DNA of 64,000 nucleotides from Grifola frondosa. Taxonomy: Eukaryota > Basidiomycota > Agaricomycetes > Polyporales > Grifolaceae. The notes under the pieces were generated by a model. The model was not told the DNA's origin. It searched no databases and saw only the letters and a list, made by a program, of their open reading frames with translations. Position numbers and translations under genes: made by a program. Location: positions 434,001 to 498,000 of the forward strand of contig LUGG01000005.1 of the NCBI GenBank assembly GCA_001683735.1. The letters run 5' to 3'. Below, one piece after another: positions 33,740 through 44,800 of this stretch (positions are counted from its first letter, which is position 1; the number at the start of each line of letters is the position of its first letter).

Positions 33740-36087
33740 TGTGTTGGTTCCGAACAAATATCACCATTGAATAGTTCCTGGAAAGGACGCACCCCTGTGA
33801 TTACAGTGTACTGCGGGAACGAGGAAACGGTCAGGCCCACATGGAAGCATTGAGATAATGCGGTGAACGCTCCAGATTTCATCACGAATAAAACCTGCTG
33901 TACTCAGCCATAGCTCAATAGGCAGTCATAGATACTAAAAGAGGACTGATACCACGCCACACAAGATGTCAGAAGTCGGCATTGGGGTTGGTGTCTCGAG
34001 ATGCCACATTCTGGACCACGAACTTGAGAATCTAGATGAAAGTCTACACATGCAAAATGGGAAGCCCACCATAGAATGACTCGATCCGATGATGTCGAAT
34101 GACAGGACAAGGACGGCAGCCACCGGAACGCTGAGAAGACAAACCGCATCTAACCCGCATTTTGAAGCAAGCACTGGTACCAATCACTCCAAGCGGGGAC
34201 ATGCCGGACCCGGTAACATAACGCCTATGTGAGTTGTTTATAAGTCTGTCCAACCTTGATACCGAATGGAGCAAACCGTATATTTCTACTGAGTCTCTCT
34301 TTTGGAGATGAAATAGGATAGCTCTATTCGAGTCACGGCTACGGAGAGCCTTGACGTTGTCCCTGCAACAGAATTACCTTAACGGCAGTTGCTAGTTAAA
34401 AAGCAAATGTCGAGGGCAGTTGCGCGCAAGTTGCGCGCTGCAGTAGTGACAGTCCTTGGTGAAGTAGTGACTCAGACGCGCCAGCCACCGACGCGTCTAT
34501 CTGTCATTGAGCGGTCTCCACTGGTCGATTCCTTCCACCGCCGAATTCTCCGAGACTCCAGTTCGAGGACCTCACGAGTGATTCAGGCGACGACGATGTT
34601 CGGACGTCGTGATAGGAACGCCATGGTTCTGGACTAACAGATTTTCTTGGGACCTCATTGAACGCCATACATCACCGGCGGTTGGCTGTACCTGACCAGA
34701 ATCTCGCATTATCGGCAAGTTGTACCCTATCCTTTCACTAGACAATCTCGATGACGTCTTTCACACAGGCCGCAGCGATTCCTAGGGTGAGAGGTTTCAT
34801 ACGAACTATCATGGCCTACAGGTTATTGCCACAAGCCAATATCTGTCACCTTCTCCTCTTGTGCGCGACACCGGCATTATCAATGTGTCATGACCTATAC
34901 CGAAACAAGTGTGTTCCGGTGTAATTTTTGGCCTTTATGTGTTGACTATCGTGTCTCAATATACTTGTATCTCAGCGCGGGTCTACAATTGTATCAGGTC
35001 AGGCTTTGAAACTCTCGGAATGTGATCCGACGCAGGGCCAGCTCAGGAACTAGTGTCTATGGACCTCCAAAGGTAGCTCTGGAATAAAGGCATCATGCAG
35101 AGATTGTATTATGCACCTCACAAGCAGTATATCCGCAAGTGTCATATGATAGTTGAACGCCCTGGGATCTCGGAATCCGCCAAACGGCGCATGCAATGAA
35201 CAAATGTTGCAGTCTCGCATTGTACGATGGTATTCCTCCCAGACGAATCGGAAAACTGCGCAATAGACCCAGCTGCCAATATTCAGTCCTCATTCGTGAG
35301 TCGTGCTGTTTATGGTTTCTGGTACTATTGGAATACCACATCTGGCTACGTCCTCCCTTGGCGCACGCCCTGACGCCCACATCCCAGGATGTCTTAACGA
35401 AGCCTAAGGGATCCATGCTATTTGTGTCGATAAGCCACTAATTCTTCGCAATGTGATCGTTGTGATCTTCATTCGTGCCACTGCTGCTCCGCACGGGCAT
35501 TCCTGCCCTTTGCATCTGCGGCCGATTCACAGCTTGAGGCTTTAATCACATTACTGATGCTTGATCGCAGTCGGCGCTGATATACCTGTATCTACCTTCA
35601 CAGCTATTAGGATCCTGCATAGTCATGACGGACTGCGTTATAAACCGGAAACTGCGTAAATCGACGTGCTGCGTTAGGATCTCCATTCTTCGCACTCTCG
35701 CCCAGCATTGCGTAGCATAGCAGTGCCACTATCCTGTCTCCCGACATGGGATGGCTTTCCTGCCACCGTTCGTAATGCTGTTCAAGTTCATGCTGCTACA
35801 TTACTGCCGAAGTTAGCGCCCTCGATGCTTGCCCTTCCGATATCATCGCCATCGACCGTGCGCTACATGTCATTAGGTGTATCAGTCAGAACCGTAATGC
35901 TGACGCTGGCTTGCGTGTCGAAGGCTACGTGAAGGCCGAGCTGCGTTTCGCAAATGGGTGTCTCCGGTCACTGAACTTTATATGACATCTACTTTAACCC
36001 CATGCATTATAAATTACTAGACAGAAAACTGGATTATGCATTACATAAACGGCTCGACCGACTTCCCATGAGTACTTGAGAAACAAG
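33740..36087. other. Large gap without recognisable genes (about 2.3 kb)
   Basis: ORFs up to 107 codons occur on both strands (for example minus 35093-35416), but none has splice-consistent extensions or known motifs. The left part holds the laccase promoter and the right part the IRC20 3' flank. Confidence 0.45.
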
Positions 36088-39000
36088 TCACCGGAGCCTT
36101 GATGGCCCTGCCACTGCGTTTCTGGGTTGACGATCCGGCGAAGGGGATGGTGACAATGCTAGATCGCTGGTTTGCAGCCCAATGTCCTCCGGAGCTAAGA
36201 GATATTCGATGTCCTCAAAAAGATGGGGGAAAAAGATGGCCAGCATGTCGTCCGTCCTAGCAAATTCAAATATAATGAGAAGCGCTAAATCTATAGGTCA
36301 GGAGGACGTACTTGTAGACGAAATCACCCTTCTGCACTTTCTTCGTGGGCGCATCCACCTTGCTCTTGTCTGTATTCATAGCAAAAGCGGTCGCGTTGAG
36401 TGTGCCTGCTGAATTGTCCCGAGTGTATAGGGACTGTCCCTGCCGTGCGGCAAGATCGAGGATATTTCGCTCAACGGTGCCTTCTGCATAATAACAGTAT
36501 ACTATGCAAGAAAATCAGGAACTGAACATCGTTCGCGCCAGGAATAGAGGGAGAAAACAAACCTTCTGTAGGCCTAGTCTGGCCCATTCTGTCAATCCGT
36601 GCGATAGCTAGGTTCTAATAAGTTATCCTAAATAAGGCAAAGATCGTAAGGAAACACACCCTGCACTTCGAACGCATGGTGAACAACGCTCTCAACCAGG
36701 AACACTCTTGAGGCACAGGTCACGTTCAATCCAGCGTTCTCACGCTCACTAAACATCATAACAATAAGGCAGCCATATGACCAGAAAAAATTGTACTTAC
36801 CCATGCAACAGAAGAACACTAATCGATGGGTCCGTTCGGAACCGTTTGGCTGCGTTCTGCTTGCTTCTATTCTGATCTATCCTAAGGCACGATATACCTG
36901 CGAAAGTATGCTCAGCCAATGCATCTATGAAGCAGGACCAAATATCCTACCATTTCGACGAAGTGCATGTTCAATGACTTGACAATGATACGTCAATAAG
37001 TGATAGTCTCTTTGTTGAAAGATCTGACGAATACTCACTGTGAAGGGAATCTGCCCAGGCAGAGAATATGATGCTCTTGGAGCCGGGATCGCTCAATGAT
37101 AGATGCAGCAAATGGCAGACAAGCGTTTGGATCTTACTCCCGTAGCTTCCGAGCGATTCAACAGTCTGAATTTCTTCAAATGTCTTGGGGTCGATGACGT
37201 TATATTGTATCTCTCTTCTTGATTTCGGAACAGGTTCGTTATTCAACTTGTTCACCGACTGTTCATCTTCGGGTTTCTGGTCTATAGAGAAGCGCTGCAG
37301 CTGATCGGAATTGATGGCCACCCGGCAAACCGGACAGACTTTGCCTTCTTTCCGTGCCAACCATATCTTCATACATGCCTAAAGATTAGATAGTCAAAAA
37401 TTGGCTCAGCTCCATGGAAAAGAGCGCTAGCATACCTCACAGAACACATGTGCACTAGAGTGACGTCAATATTCATGTTCTCGTCTGAAGAAAACACATA
37501 CCAAGGTGTGATGAACCCTCGGTTGAATTCACATTTGCATAAGATACATGCTTTGTCATCCTCATCGACTTCATCATCTTCTTGCAATTTCGCGAGATGA
37601 TCCATATAACGTTGACGAGCCCGTCCAGCATTGATCTTGGTGTCCAACCGCGCCCGCTCCGCTTGTACAGCGCCGATGGCTGTGATAAGGTCACCTTCCC
37701 AATTCGCTTCCACCACATCGTCTGAAATTTCCTGTAGCTGACGGAAATACCTAAAGATACAGTCGTTCAGAAAGCTGCTTTGAAACATTTGTCACGCAAC
37801 CTACAAGACACGTTCATTGAAGGCTTTTCGCAAATGGGTCAAGTCATTCTGTAGCAGCTTGTCCATTAGTTTCCCTGCAGATATATTCAGTGTGAAGTAC
37901 GATGCACAACTCGAATAGGTGTGTACCTTGATCTGCTATGAGAGCACGCAACTGTGTCGCTCCGTCTTTCGCAGCGATCTTTTCTGGATCATCCTCACGA
38001 TTTATACGGACGGCTATACTGTTGAGATCGACCATGACAGATTTGATGGCTCTGCCGGGGTCGAAATTGCCGAGCAAAGCCTTGCGTTCATCGGCCAATT
38101 CTTTCTCTAATACTTCGTGTACTGGCATGAATTCGACAGAGTCCATTGGATCCAGCTCGACAGTCTCCCCACCGAAGAAGCCTGTGTTTGCCTTGTGAGC
38201 TGCTTTCGTACGCCGTGATTTAGCCTCTTTAGCGTCATGAGCAGCCAGCAGTGTCCGCTCCGCCGTTAAAGTCTCTCGGCAGTCAGCTAACAAAGCAGAA
38301 TAAGCTTGTAAGTAAGTTTCGACTTCGCCTTGCGTATCCAGACTACGGGTGTATTCTTGTCCATCTGCCTCTCCGCCAGATGACAGGGGTTGTGTAAGTA
38401 AGGCAATGAGCCTCGTTCTCCATTTCCAAACAAGTGCCGTTTGTTGGTTCAACAGTCCGCCTATAAGCTCGTTCGCTTCTTCCATCTATGAAATCAATAT
38501 CAGGAAATCGTTGAGAGGAGATACTAACGATCACTACGTACTAATTTGGCAGATAGTTTGCCACCCGCACCACAATACGGTACCTCGACGTACAGATCTT
38601 CTTCCTGCAAAGATTTTACAACCCTGTCGTTGGCTAGAAAAGTCATTGCTCGTTCGGCCGAATCTTGCGTGCCTGCGAGAGAAGACCGACCATTAGCAAA
38701 GCGTTTCAGTGCATGAGTTGTTCGCTCACTCTTTAGGAGAAGCTGTCTTAAATCTTCTGCAAGAGCATACGCTTCATGTTCTGCGTCGGCTCCTAAGACA
38801 TGGTAAACGTCTCCCTTCATGAAATACACCTTATGCAGCGAGATTCTGCATTCTCTCAGCCTCTGCTGCAGTGCGCGTTTCCTTGCAGTATATGCCTCTC
38901 CCACGGGAGTCTTTGGGAGACCTTCTTCATCCAAATCGAAATCTTCGTTGAACGGTGTTTCTGAAACGCGTGCTGGTGCTTTGCCTTTCCCTAGAAATGT

Positions 39001-42000
39001 CTCTGGATCGGCAGCTTCTCCACATGTACCTTCCCTGCGAGATTCCTTCAACTTAGCTGCTTCTGCCTTGAGCATATCTCCGCGCTTAGCATGCTCCGCT
39101 ATAGCGATGTTAACGGCTGATATAAGATTATCAGCTTCTTTTTCCGCCGCTAGCAATATCTCGAGCGCGTTCCGATAGCGATTATAATCGTCCTCTTTTC
39201 GCTGCTCTAACTGAGCGAGTGTAGTCATCGTTTGAACCTATTCGAATGAACTTCATCAGATATTCGCGTTCACGGGACATGTCCACTTACTTTGTTCCGC
39301 CAATCTTCCATCAAGTTACGCCAATTTTGATCTTTCATACCCTACCAATACAATCAGCAAGCATGCGGGGTAAGTTCATGGAAAGATTGAGCCACCTCGA
39401 GGACTTCTCCAATAGTCTTCAATACGCCAGGCTTATGCAGTTTATTCGCGTGGGCCATCAGTTGACCAACTTGCGGGTGGGTACAGATTCCTCGTAGCTT
39501 GCGCAGCCACGATCGTAGAACAGAGGTATCTGCCTCCCAGTTTTCCGTGGCGGCAATACCACGTGCGTCCAGGCCCAACTCCAAAAGCGCGTTCTCGAAG
39601 TTCTGATCATATACCTGGGAATCGTTTCATTGAGTAATATCGCAATGAGGATGAAACAAAGACATACATGGCGTTCTACCTTTCCTAGTTCTATGGGTAC
39701 AACGTATCGCGTTTGCCGGGGAATGGTCAACTCGTCTTTTACGGCAGTTTTCATGGTCCTGGAAGCATTGTTATAATACAAAAATCAGAACATGGCATCA
39801 TTGTGAAATTATGAAACCTACCTCACGGTATAACGTCGGAACAGTGAAATGAATTCGTGAACATATGCAGGCAATAGCAAACGAGTCCATGCGCGTGGGG
39901 TTTGCAGAACCGCATTGATGCGAAGGAATCTATCAGTACATATAAGTGACATTGAAAACGAGAGAAGTGGGTACATACTTGAGCACGTGAATTAAGTCAG
40001 CAACTTGCGCACGAGCAGGCGTCCCCGATACTGCGAATGACGAAAGCCTCGGAATGAGAGATACCATTTCCCTAGATGTAAATGTCAACTACAGGAAAAG
40101 GTGAGAAACATATAGGACCGACTCAGTCTTCCCTCCGCCCGCCATTTGCACCTCATCCATAATCACTCTGTACCACTCGCACATCACAAGTGGGCTTCTT
40201 TGGTGTTCCACATTGCGGTACTGCACGAACGACCGGCGAGGTCGATCTGGCGGTGGGCGTGCAACACCAAGGTCTTGCTGCAGAACGTTGTATGTGGTAA
40301 TGCACACATCGAATCTGTTCACGTACGCGCACCAATCCAAAACTTCTTCATCCACATCCATTGGAGTGACGGCTCCATCCATCCTTTTGCTCTTGCCCCT
40401 CTGCAGTCTCTCGCTGACAACACCCCCCTCCGTGATCGGGACTGGAACCGTTGTCCAGCCATCATAGATCAGGACCTTGAGTGACGGCGCATGATTCGCC
40501 AGTTCGTCAGTCCACTGGGGTGCAAGGGAAGAGGGAGTGACAATGAGAGTCGTCTGCGATGGCACAGCTCATCAGCATCAAGACACTCGAAGCAAGAACT
40601 GAATCACCTTAATCTCCTTCACGTTGACCCTCGCGTTGGGATCCCACCGCATGTTTTTAGGATTACGCCCGATCGAGGGATTAAGCATGATGAGCGTGAT
40701 GCATTCAAGCGTCTTTCCAAGACCTGGTTCCTCCGCCAGGATGCCTCCGTGCGTATCTTCATTTTGGTTGTCGTCCGCAGACGGCCGTGTGCGCGAGAGC
40801 ACGCCTTGAAGGCGGTTGACATACCAGGTCTCCGCTTCCCCAATCTGAATGCTATCCCAGAAGAGGGGGAGCTCTCCCAGCTCAGATGAGACGTACGTAT
40901 CTGGCTTCGACACGACCACGCCTGAGTCTGAGATCATCTTACCTTCCCTGCCAAGCATCCATCCAACACTCCGCCTCTGGAAGGGAAGCAGTGTAGGCAG
41001 GAGTGCTTCGGGCTGCAGAGATTGATCAGCTGCGTCGGAGCTCAGGCGGGGGGCGGGACCTAAGACGGAGAACAACAACGGAATGTCAGTTGCCCCATGG
41101 TATGATTCAGGCAAGGGCACCGCTGGCGGAAAAACCTCCAGGAGAACACGACGCTGGGCTTCCTCTAAGTGGGTTGCCGTGGTTTTTGCCGCGTTCCCTT
41201 TTCTGGGTCGCAGTATGGGATCAAAAATTGCGGGCGATACTAACGCCACATCAACTTCGACGCGGAGGCTGAATGGGAATTCCCCATCTGAACAAGGACT
41301 GCTTCGTGGGAGGACGACAAGTTGTAGGCGTGCGGACATATTTGCGCGACCCGCTATTTGTAAAGTGTAGCATGCTTGGAGAGGATCCTTGAGGGACCCG
41401 TGGCGTGTTGGTATGTCGAGCTCACGAACATTAAAATGGCCGTGTACAGGGGGCAAAGACAATAGGATCGATGGCTCGGAGATGGTAGAAGATGGCAATA
41501 GACTGTTCACTACGAGCAGCCCCATGGCGGAGTCCAGCTCAACATCGCCCAAATCATACGATTTGGGCTTGTCTCCGTTGGGCGCGTGCTCGATCAGCCA
41601 CTGTATCAGTCGATTCTCTTCTTCGATCCAGCCATACCCCTTGGCCTGATGCTCCGTGACTCGGGCATTGGCGTTCAGCCCGCGCATGCCGCCGGTGGTG
41701 TATCTGATTTCGAGTGTATGGCGGTATACAGGAATTGATCGAGACAATTGCTGCAGATTTGCATCGCCATCCATAGCTTGGAAAGTGTCAGAACTCGTCT
41801 TTGTCCGTTTGCGTGGACCGTCACTGGCTTCATTGAAGGTCGATGCTCGCTTCGTCCCCTTGATCAGATTCGAAGAAACATCACGTAAAGAGGGTCCAGA
41901 ATCCGGGATAATTATCTTTAGTAGTAGTGCAACATTGAGTTCTGGTCGAGTTTGATCGCAAGGGTTACGGCGGAGCGACCTTAGATGACTGCTGAATTCC

Positions 42001-42029
42001 AAACGCATTCTCACTAAGGAATGCTTCAC
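36088..42029 (-). CDS. IRC20: SNF2-family helicase with RING finger, SHPRH/Irc20 type E3 ubiquitin ligase
   Basis: A nuclear DNA-dependent ATPase and ubiquitin ligase; the family acts in DNA-damage tolerance and recombination. Start MKHSLVRMRLEFSSHLR at 42029. The first exon (40.6-42.0 kb) is about 480 residues. Motifs in order: Walker A EEPGLGKTLE; LIVTPSSLAPQW; the DEVQ box in VIMDEVQMAGG; SGTPARAQV; a long helical insertion (about 39.2-37.4 kb) as in SHPRH; a C3HC4 RING (CILCKCEF, CAHVFCEACMKIW, CPVCR) split by a short intron; then helicase-C motifs SIIFSAWADSLH, LLLHGERENAGLN, TCASRVFLVESVVHHAFEVQ and RIDRMGQTRP. The C-terminus is SPSPDRQPRNAVAGPSRLR, with the stop at 36088-36090. No frame break was seen. 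The next gene upstream (PFD3) is on the same strand. Confidence 0.88.
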
Positions 42030-42510
42030 AGAGTCACAAGATCCTGTAAAAAGTTCGTTCGCGTTATATCAGTCTGGAAACGAGGACGTGAATTAGCTCT
42101 GAGTTAGGCGTGCCACTCGCCATGACTAATGAATAGCTAGGAGATGCTTACTTTCTGTAAAACTTGACGAAGAGCCCCAGCGGTCCAATAGTCGACAGTG
42201 TGGTCTGTCGATCTGAAAGATGGTAAAACTATTTACTCACTATTGTGCCGTTCAGAAGGCTCTAAGTTATCAAGGCCTTAGCTGGCGTGATGGTCAGGAG
42301 GAAGACGCGACAGAATGGAGACGCCCAATAATTACGCGTCACAAACCACATGATCGTATCACGCTCTACTCGATATTTTTAAATGACAGTAGGTGGGCGT
42401 TGAGGCTGAGGCTAGCTATAATAATGATTCATGCTGACTATGACAAGGCAAACTCGTGGAGATCAGCTACTCATACAATTTCCCTTCGGGTGCAGGAGAG
42501 TCGTTGGATA
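42030..42510. promoter_or_regulatory. Intergenic between PFD3 and IRC20 (same strand)
   Basis: It holds the PFD3 3' UTR and the IRC20 promoter. A short AT-rich stretch lies near 42370-42430. Nothing more specific is seen. Confidence 0.35.
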
Positions 42511-43401
42511 TTACCCTGCTTTTATCTCCGTCTTACCATCCTTGGCCTCCTTCTCTCGTTTATCTCTCCTGCGCTTCACATCCCAATTGTAAACTCTGGC
42601 AGTGTTTACCTCCATGACCGTAATTTGTTCTCGTAGAAATTCCAAATCCTCGACGACACTGGACAGACTTCCCTTTGCTGCTTCGAGTTTGGACCTCAAT
42701 AGGGCGACTGCGGCAGGTAGTCTATACGACAGCATCACATTTGCCTGGCGATGAGCAAATTCAACCTTCTGAGTCTGCATTGAACATTGACGGATGTAAA
42801 CAGAGACATACCCCAAGCCACAGATAAACAGTATCTGTATCTTCCAGCTCCGCCTCCGCGTAAAGGGTGTCATTCAACTCGAAAGTGGTTTTGAGCCGCT
42901 TTCCGCCAATATCGCCATCCCCGATATCGTCATCCACTAGATCATCTTCGTCTTCTGCGGTTTTACCCTTTCCTTCCTTGTAATATGCAACCGCACATGT
43001 GTCAATGTTCGTCTACAACGAACCCGGTATGTGCGAACTCACTCGTCTTTCGTGGAGATATTCCACCATAGTTAGTGTCTTCTTAATATCCGGTATCTTC
43101 TCTTCGAGTCCCCGCCGTCTTTGCGCAAGGTTGTGGTCCATGTAACGATATTTACTTGAAGTAGCAGCATTAGCTCTCAGCACATCTAACAGAAAGCATG
43201 CATACGCAAGGGCAGCTTGAAATTCTTTCAGAGCAGTTTCTACGTCCGGGTTGGGTCCCAAATACTCTGCAACATCGGCCTGGAATCATTTCCATCATAA
43301 GCGGCTGGTCATTGAGTATAGGGCGCGAAACTCACGATGAAGGGCGCCTTTGGGATTCCCCGTGGATTCCGCTCTTGTTTATCACTTTTCGTGGAAGACA
43401 T
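42511..43401 (-). CDS. PAC10: Prefoldin subunit 3 (VBP1/Pac10 homolog)
   Basis: This is the alpha-type subunit of the cytosolic prefoldin hexamer that passes unfolded actin and tubulin to the CCT chaperonin. Start MSSTKSDKQERNPRGIPKAPFI at 43401. Several exons follow: GPNPDVETALKEFQAAL, KYRYMDHNLAQRRRGLEEK and IPDIKKTLTMVEYLHER (first coiled coil). Then an acidic segment (EDEDDLVDDDIGDGDIGG), FELNDTLYAEAELEDTD, TVYLWLG and ANVMLSYRLPAAVALLRSK, and the second coiled coil with VVEDLEFLREQITVMEVNTARVYNWDV. It ends in a lysine-rich tail with the stop at 42511-42513. Length is typical (about 200 residues). No break was seen. Confidence 0.9.
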
Positions 43402-43477
43402 CGGGAGCTTTGTAGCAAAACCTAGCGAACGAACACAGAAAGCAGGTAAAGGTGATGCACGCTAGGATCTAATAAGG

Positions 43478-44035
43478 TATGGTTGGGGACATCACTTCAT
43501 GTCAACCTTCAATTTTGCTTGACAAGGCTCCAAATTAAAATTTTATATACAAAACCACCCCTACTTAAGCCCAAATCCGCAAGGAGAAATTTTTCTGAGA
43601 TTGTAACCCTAACCCTAATAAAAGCGCCAAATTGGCCAGTGTTCATCAGCATTGTTGGTGACATGTTCAGTTTAGGGAGCACATACCTTCAACTTTTCTG
43701 AGAGTCTCAACACCTGTGCTTGGTATTCAGCCTTATTTGTAGAGTATATTTGCTTTTTTCACTGACTGCAATATCCAATTTGGATACTGATCACACATGT
43801 GCTGATTACATAATTACTATATTAGGCTATGATTAGTCAGCATATGCGCCAAATCGACGTCAAGAAACATAAATGTTGAGAAAATTAAAAAGTAATCCAG
43901 CCATCCTTTAGAGGGTCGGGTCCTTTGGAGTTACTTTTCACCAATTATCATAACACTAAAAGAAATTGTGGAGGAGCCATAATGAATCCGCGTCAAACCC
44001 AAATTAGTTGTCACAAAGTGATGTCCCCAACCATA
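43478..44035. mobile_element. MITE-like element 1 with TIRs and TA target duplication (about 554 bp)
   Basis: The terminal inverted repeats start TGGTTGGGGACATCACTT. The left arm is 43480-43497 and the right arm 44016-44033, with a perfect 18-nt match that continues imperfectly about 10 nt further in. TA lies immediately outside each end (43478-43479 and 44034-44035), as in Tc1/mariner or pogo-type insertions. It has no coding capacity. It contains a short telomere-like TAACCC stretch. Confidence 0.85.
43602..43618. repeat. Short interstitial telomere-like repeat
   Basis: The sequence TAACCCTAACCCTAA (two and a half TTAGGG units on the minus strand) lies within MITE-like element 1. TTAGGG is the usual basidiomycete telomere repeat. 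The tract is short enough to be chance. Confidence 0.6.
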
Positions 44036-44433
44036 GGCGACCATGCACAACCATTGAACGTATGTAAGCTGTGACTAAATGTGATAGCCCACTTATCTTT
44101 CGAGAAATTACCGAGATAAGTCTAAGTTGATTACACAGTCCCAACTTGAGCACTCATCGAATAATTCGTTGTCATGCTAACATATGCCTACATAATCCAC
44201 TAGTTTCTAACCTCTTAATCATTGATAAATTTATGCCGTTCATATCATGTCTCGCACAAGAAATCGGCAACCACAAAGGTTTTGGGAATCAGAAAATACA
44301 CCAAACTGTGGTTGCCGATTGACCTAATACTAAGAATTGACATGCGCATAGATTTTACATTGTTTTAACACGGCTTTTGTCACGGCGCTAAAATCATTGC
44401 TTACATACGTTCAATGGTTGTGCATGTCGCCTA
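44034..44433. mobile_element. MITE-like element 2 with TIRs and TA target duplication (about 396 bp)
   Basis: The inverted repeats start GGCGACCATGCACAACC. The left arm is about 44036-44069 and the right arm about 44399-44431, identical except for one G missing in the right arm. TA flanks both ends (44034-44035 and 44432-44433). The left TA is also the right TA of element 1, so the two elements abut at one target site. Its sequence is unrelated to element 1 apart from a shared ACCAT-rich end. It carries an internal hairpin. Non-coding. Confidence 0.85.
44262..44320. repeat. Internal hairpin in MITE-like element 2
   Basis: The arms AATCGGCAACCACA (44262-44275) and TGTGGTTGCCGATT (44307-44320) are perfectly complementary over 14 nt. 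Further pairing in GGTTTTGG/CCAAAC sits close to the loop. It could be a third, smaller nested element or a secondary-structure feature of the element. Confidence 0.8.
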
Positions 44434-44800
44434 CCTTAGTTGCGGCTGAAGTAAATGGGCAACCTTGCGAATCAGACAAGTCGTCATTAGATATTTATTA
44501 ATATCACAAACGAAGCGCGTCTAAGCCTTCTTTGGAACAAGTCAAGAAATAATGCAACCTTCTGTTCTTCGAAAAGTGCAAATGACTGGTCTGACGAGCG
44601 CGATATTCTTGATATTTCGGGGTCGCGGATGGTCTTGCTTTGTGCAAGTGTTTACGTCGCCGAAAGTTGGTCAGTAATTTCGAAAAGTTTTGTGGTGTTT
44701 TATGTGTAATTACGTAATATATTTTGCCATTAAATTTCGCATTTTCTGCTCCTGTTTTTTCACCAGCTACCATCATCACCCTCCTTCTGCTCGGGCTGTC

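Noticed and set aside
34389..36412. ORFs of 60-107 codons in the gap between laccase and IRC20
   Set aside because: No conserved motifs, no splice-consistent continuation, and similar ORFs on both strands, as expected by chance.
38819..39178. Plus-strand ORFs within the IRC20 coiled-coil region (also 37938-38198)
   Set aside because: They are antisense shadows of the helicase gene, favoured by its Ser/Glu/Leu-rich codons.
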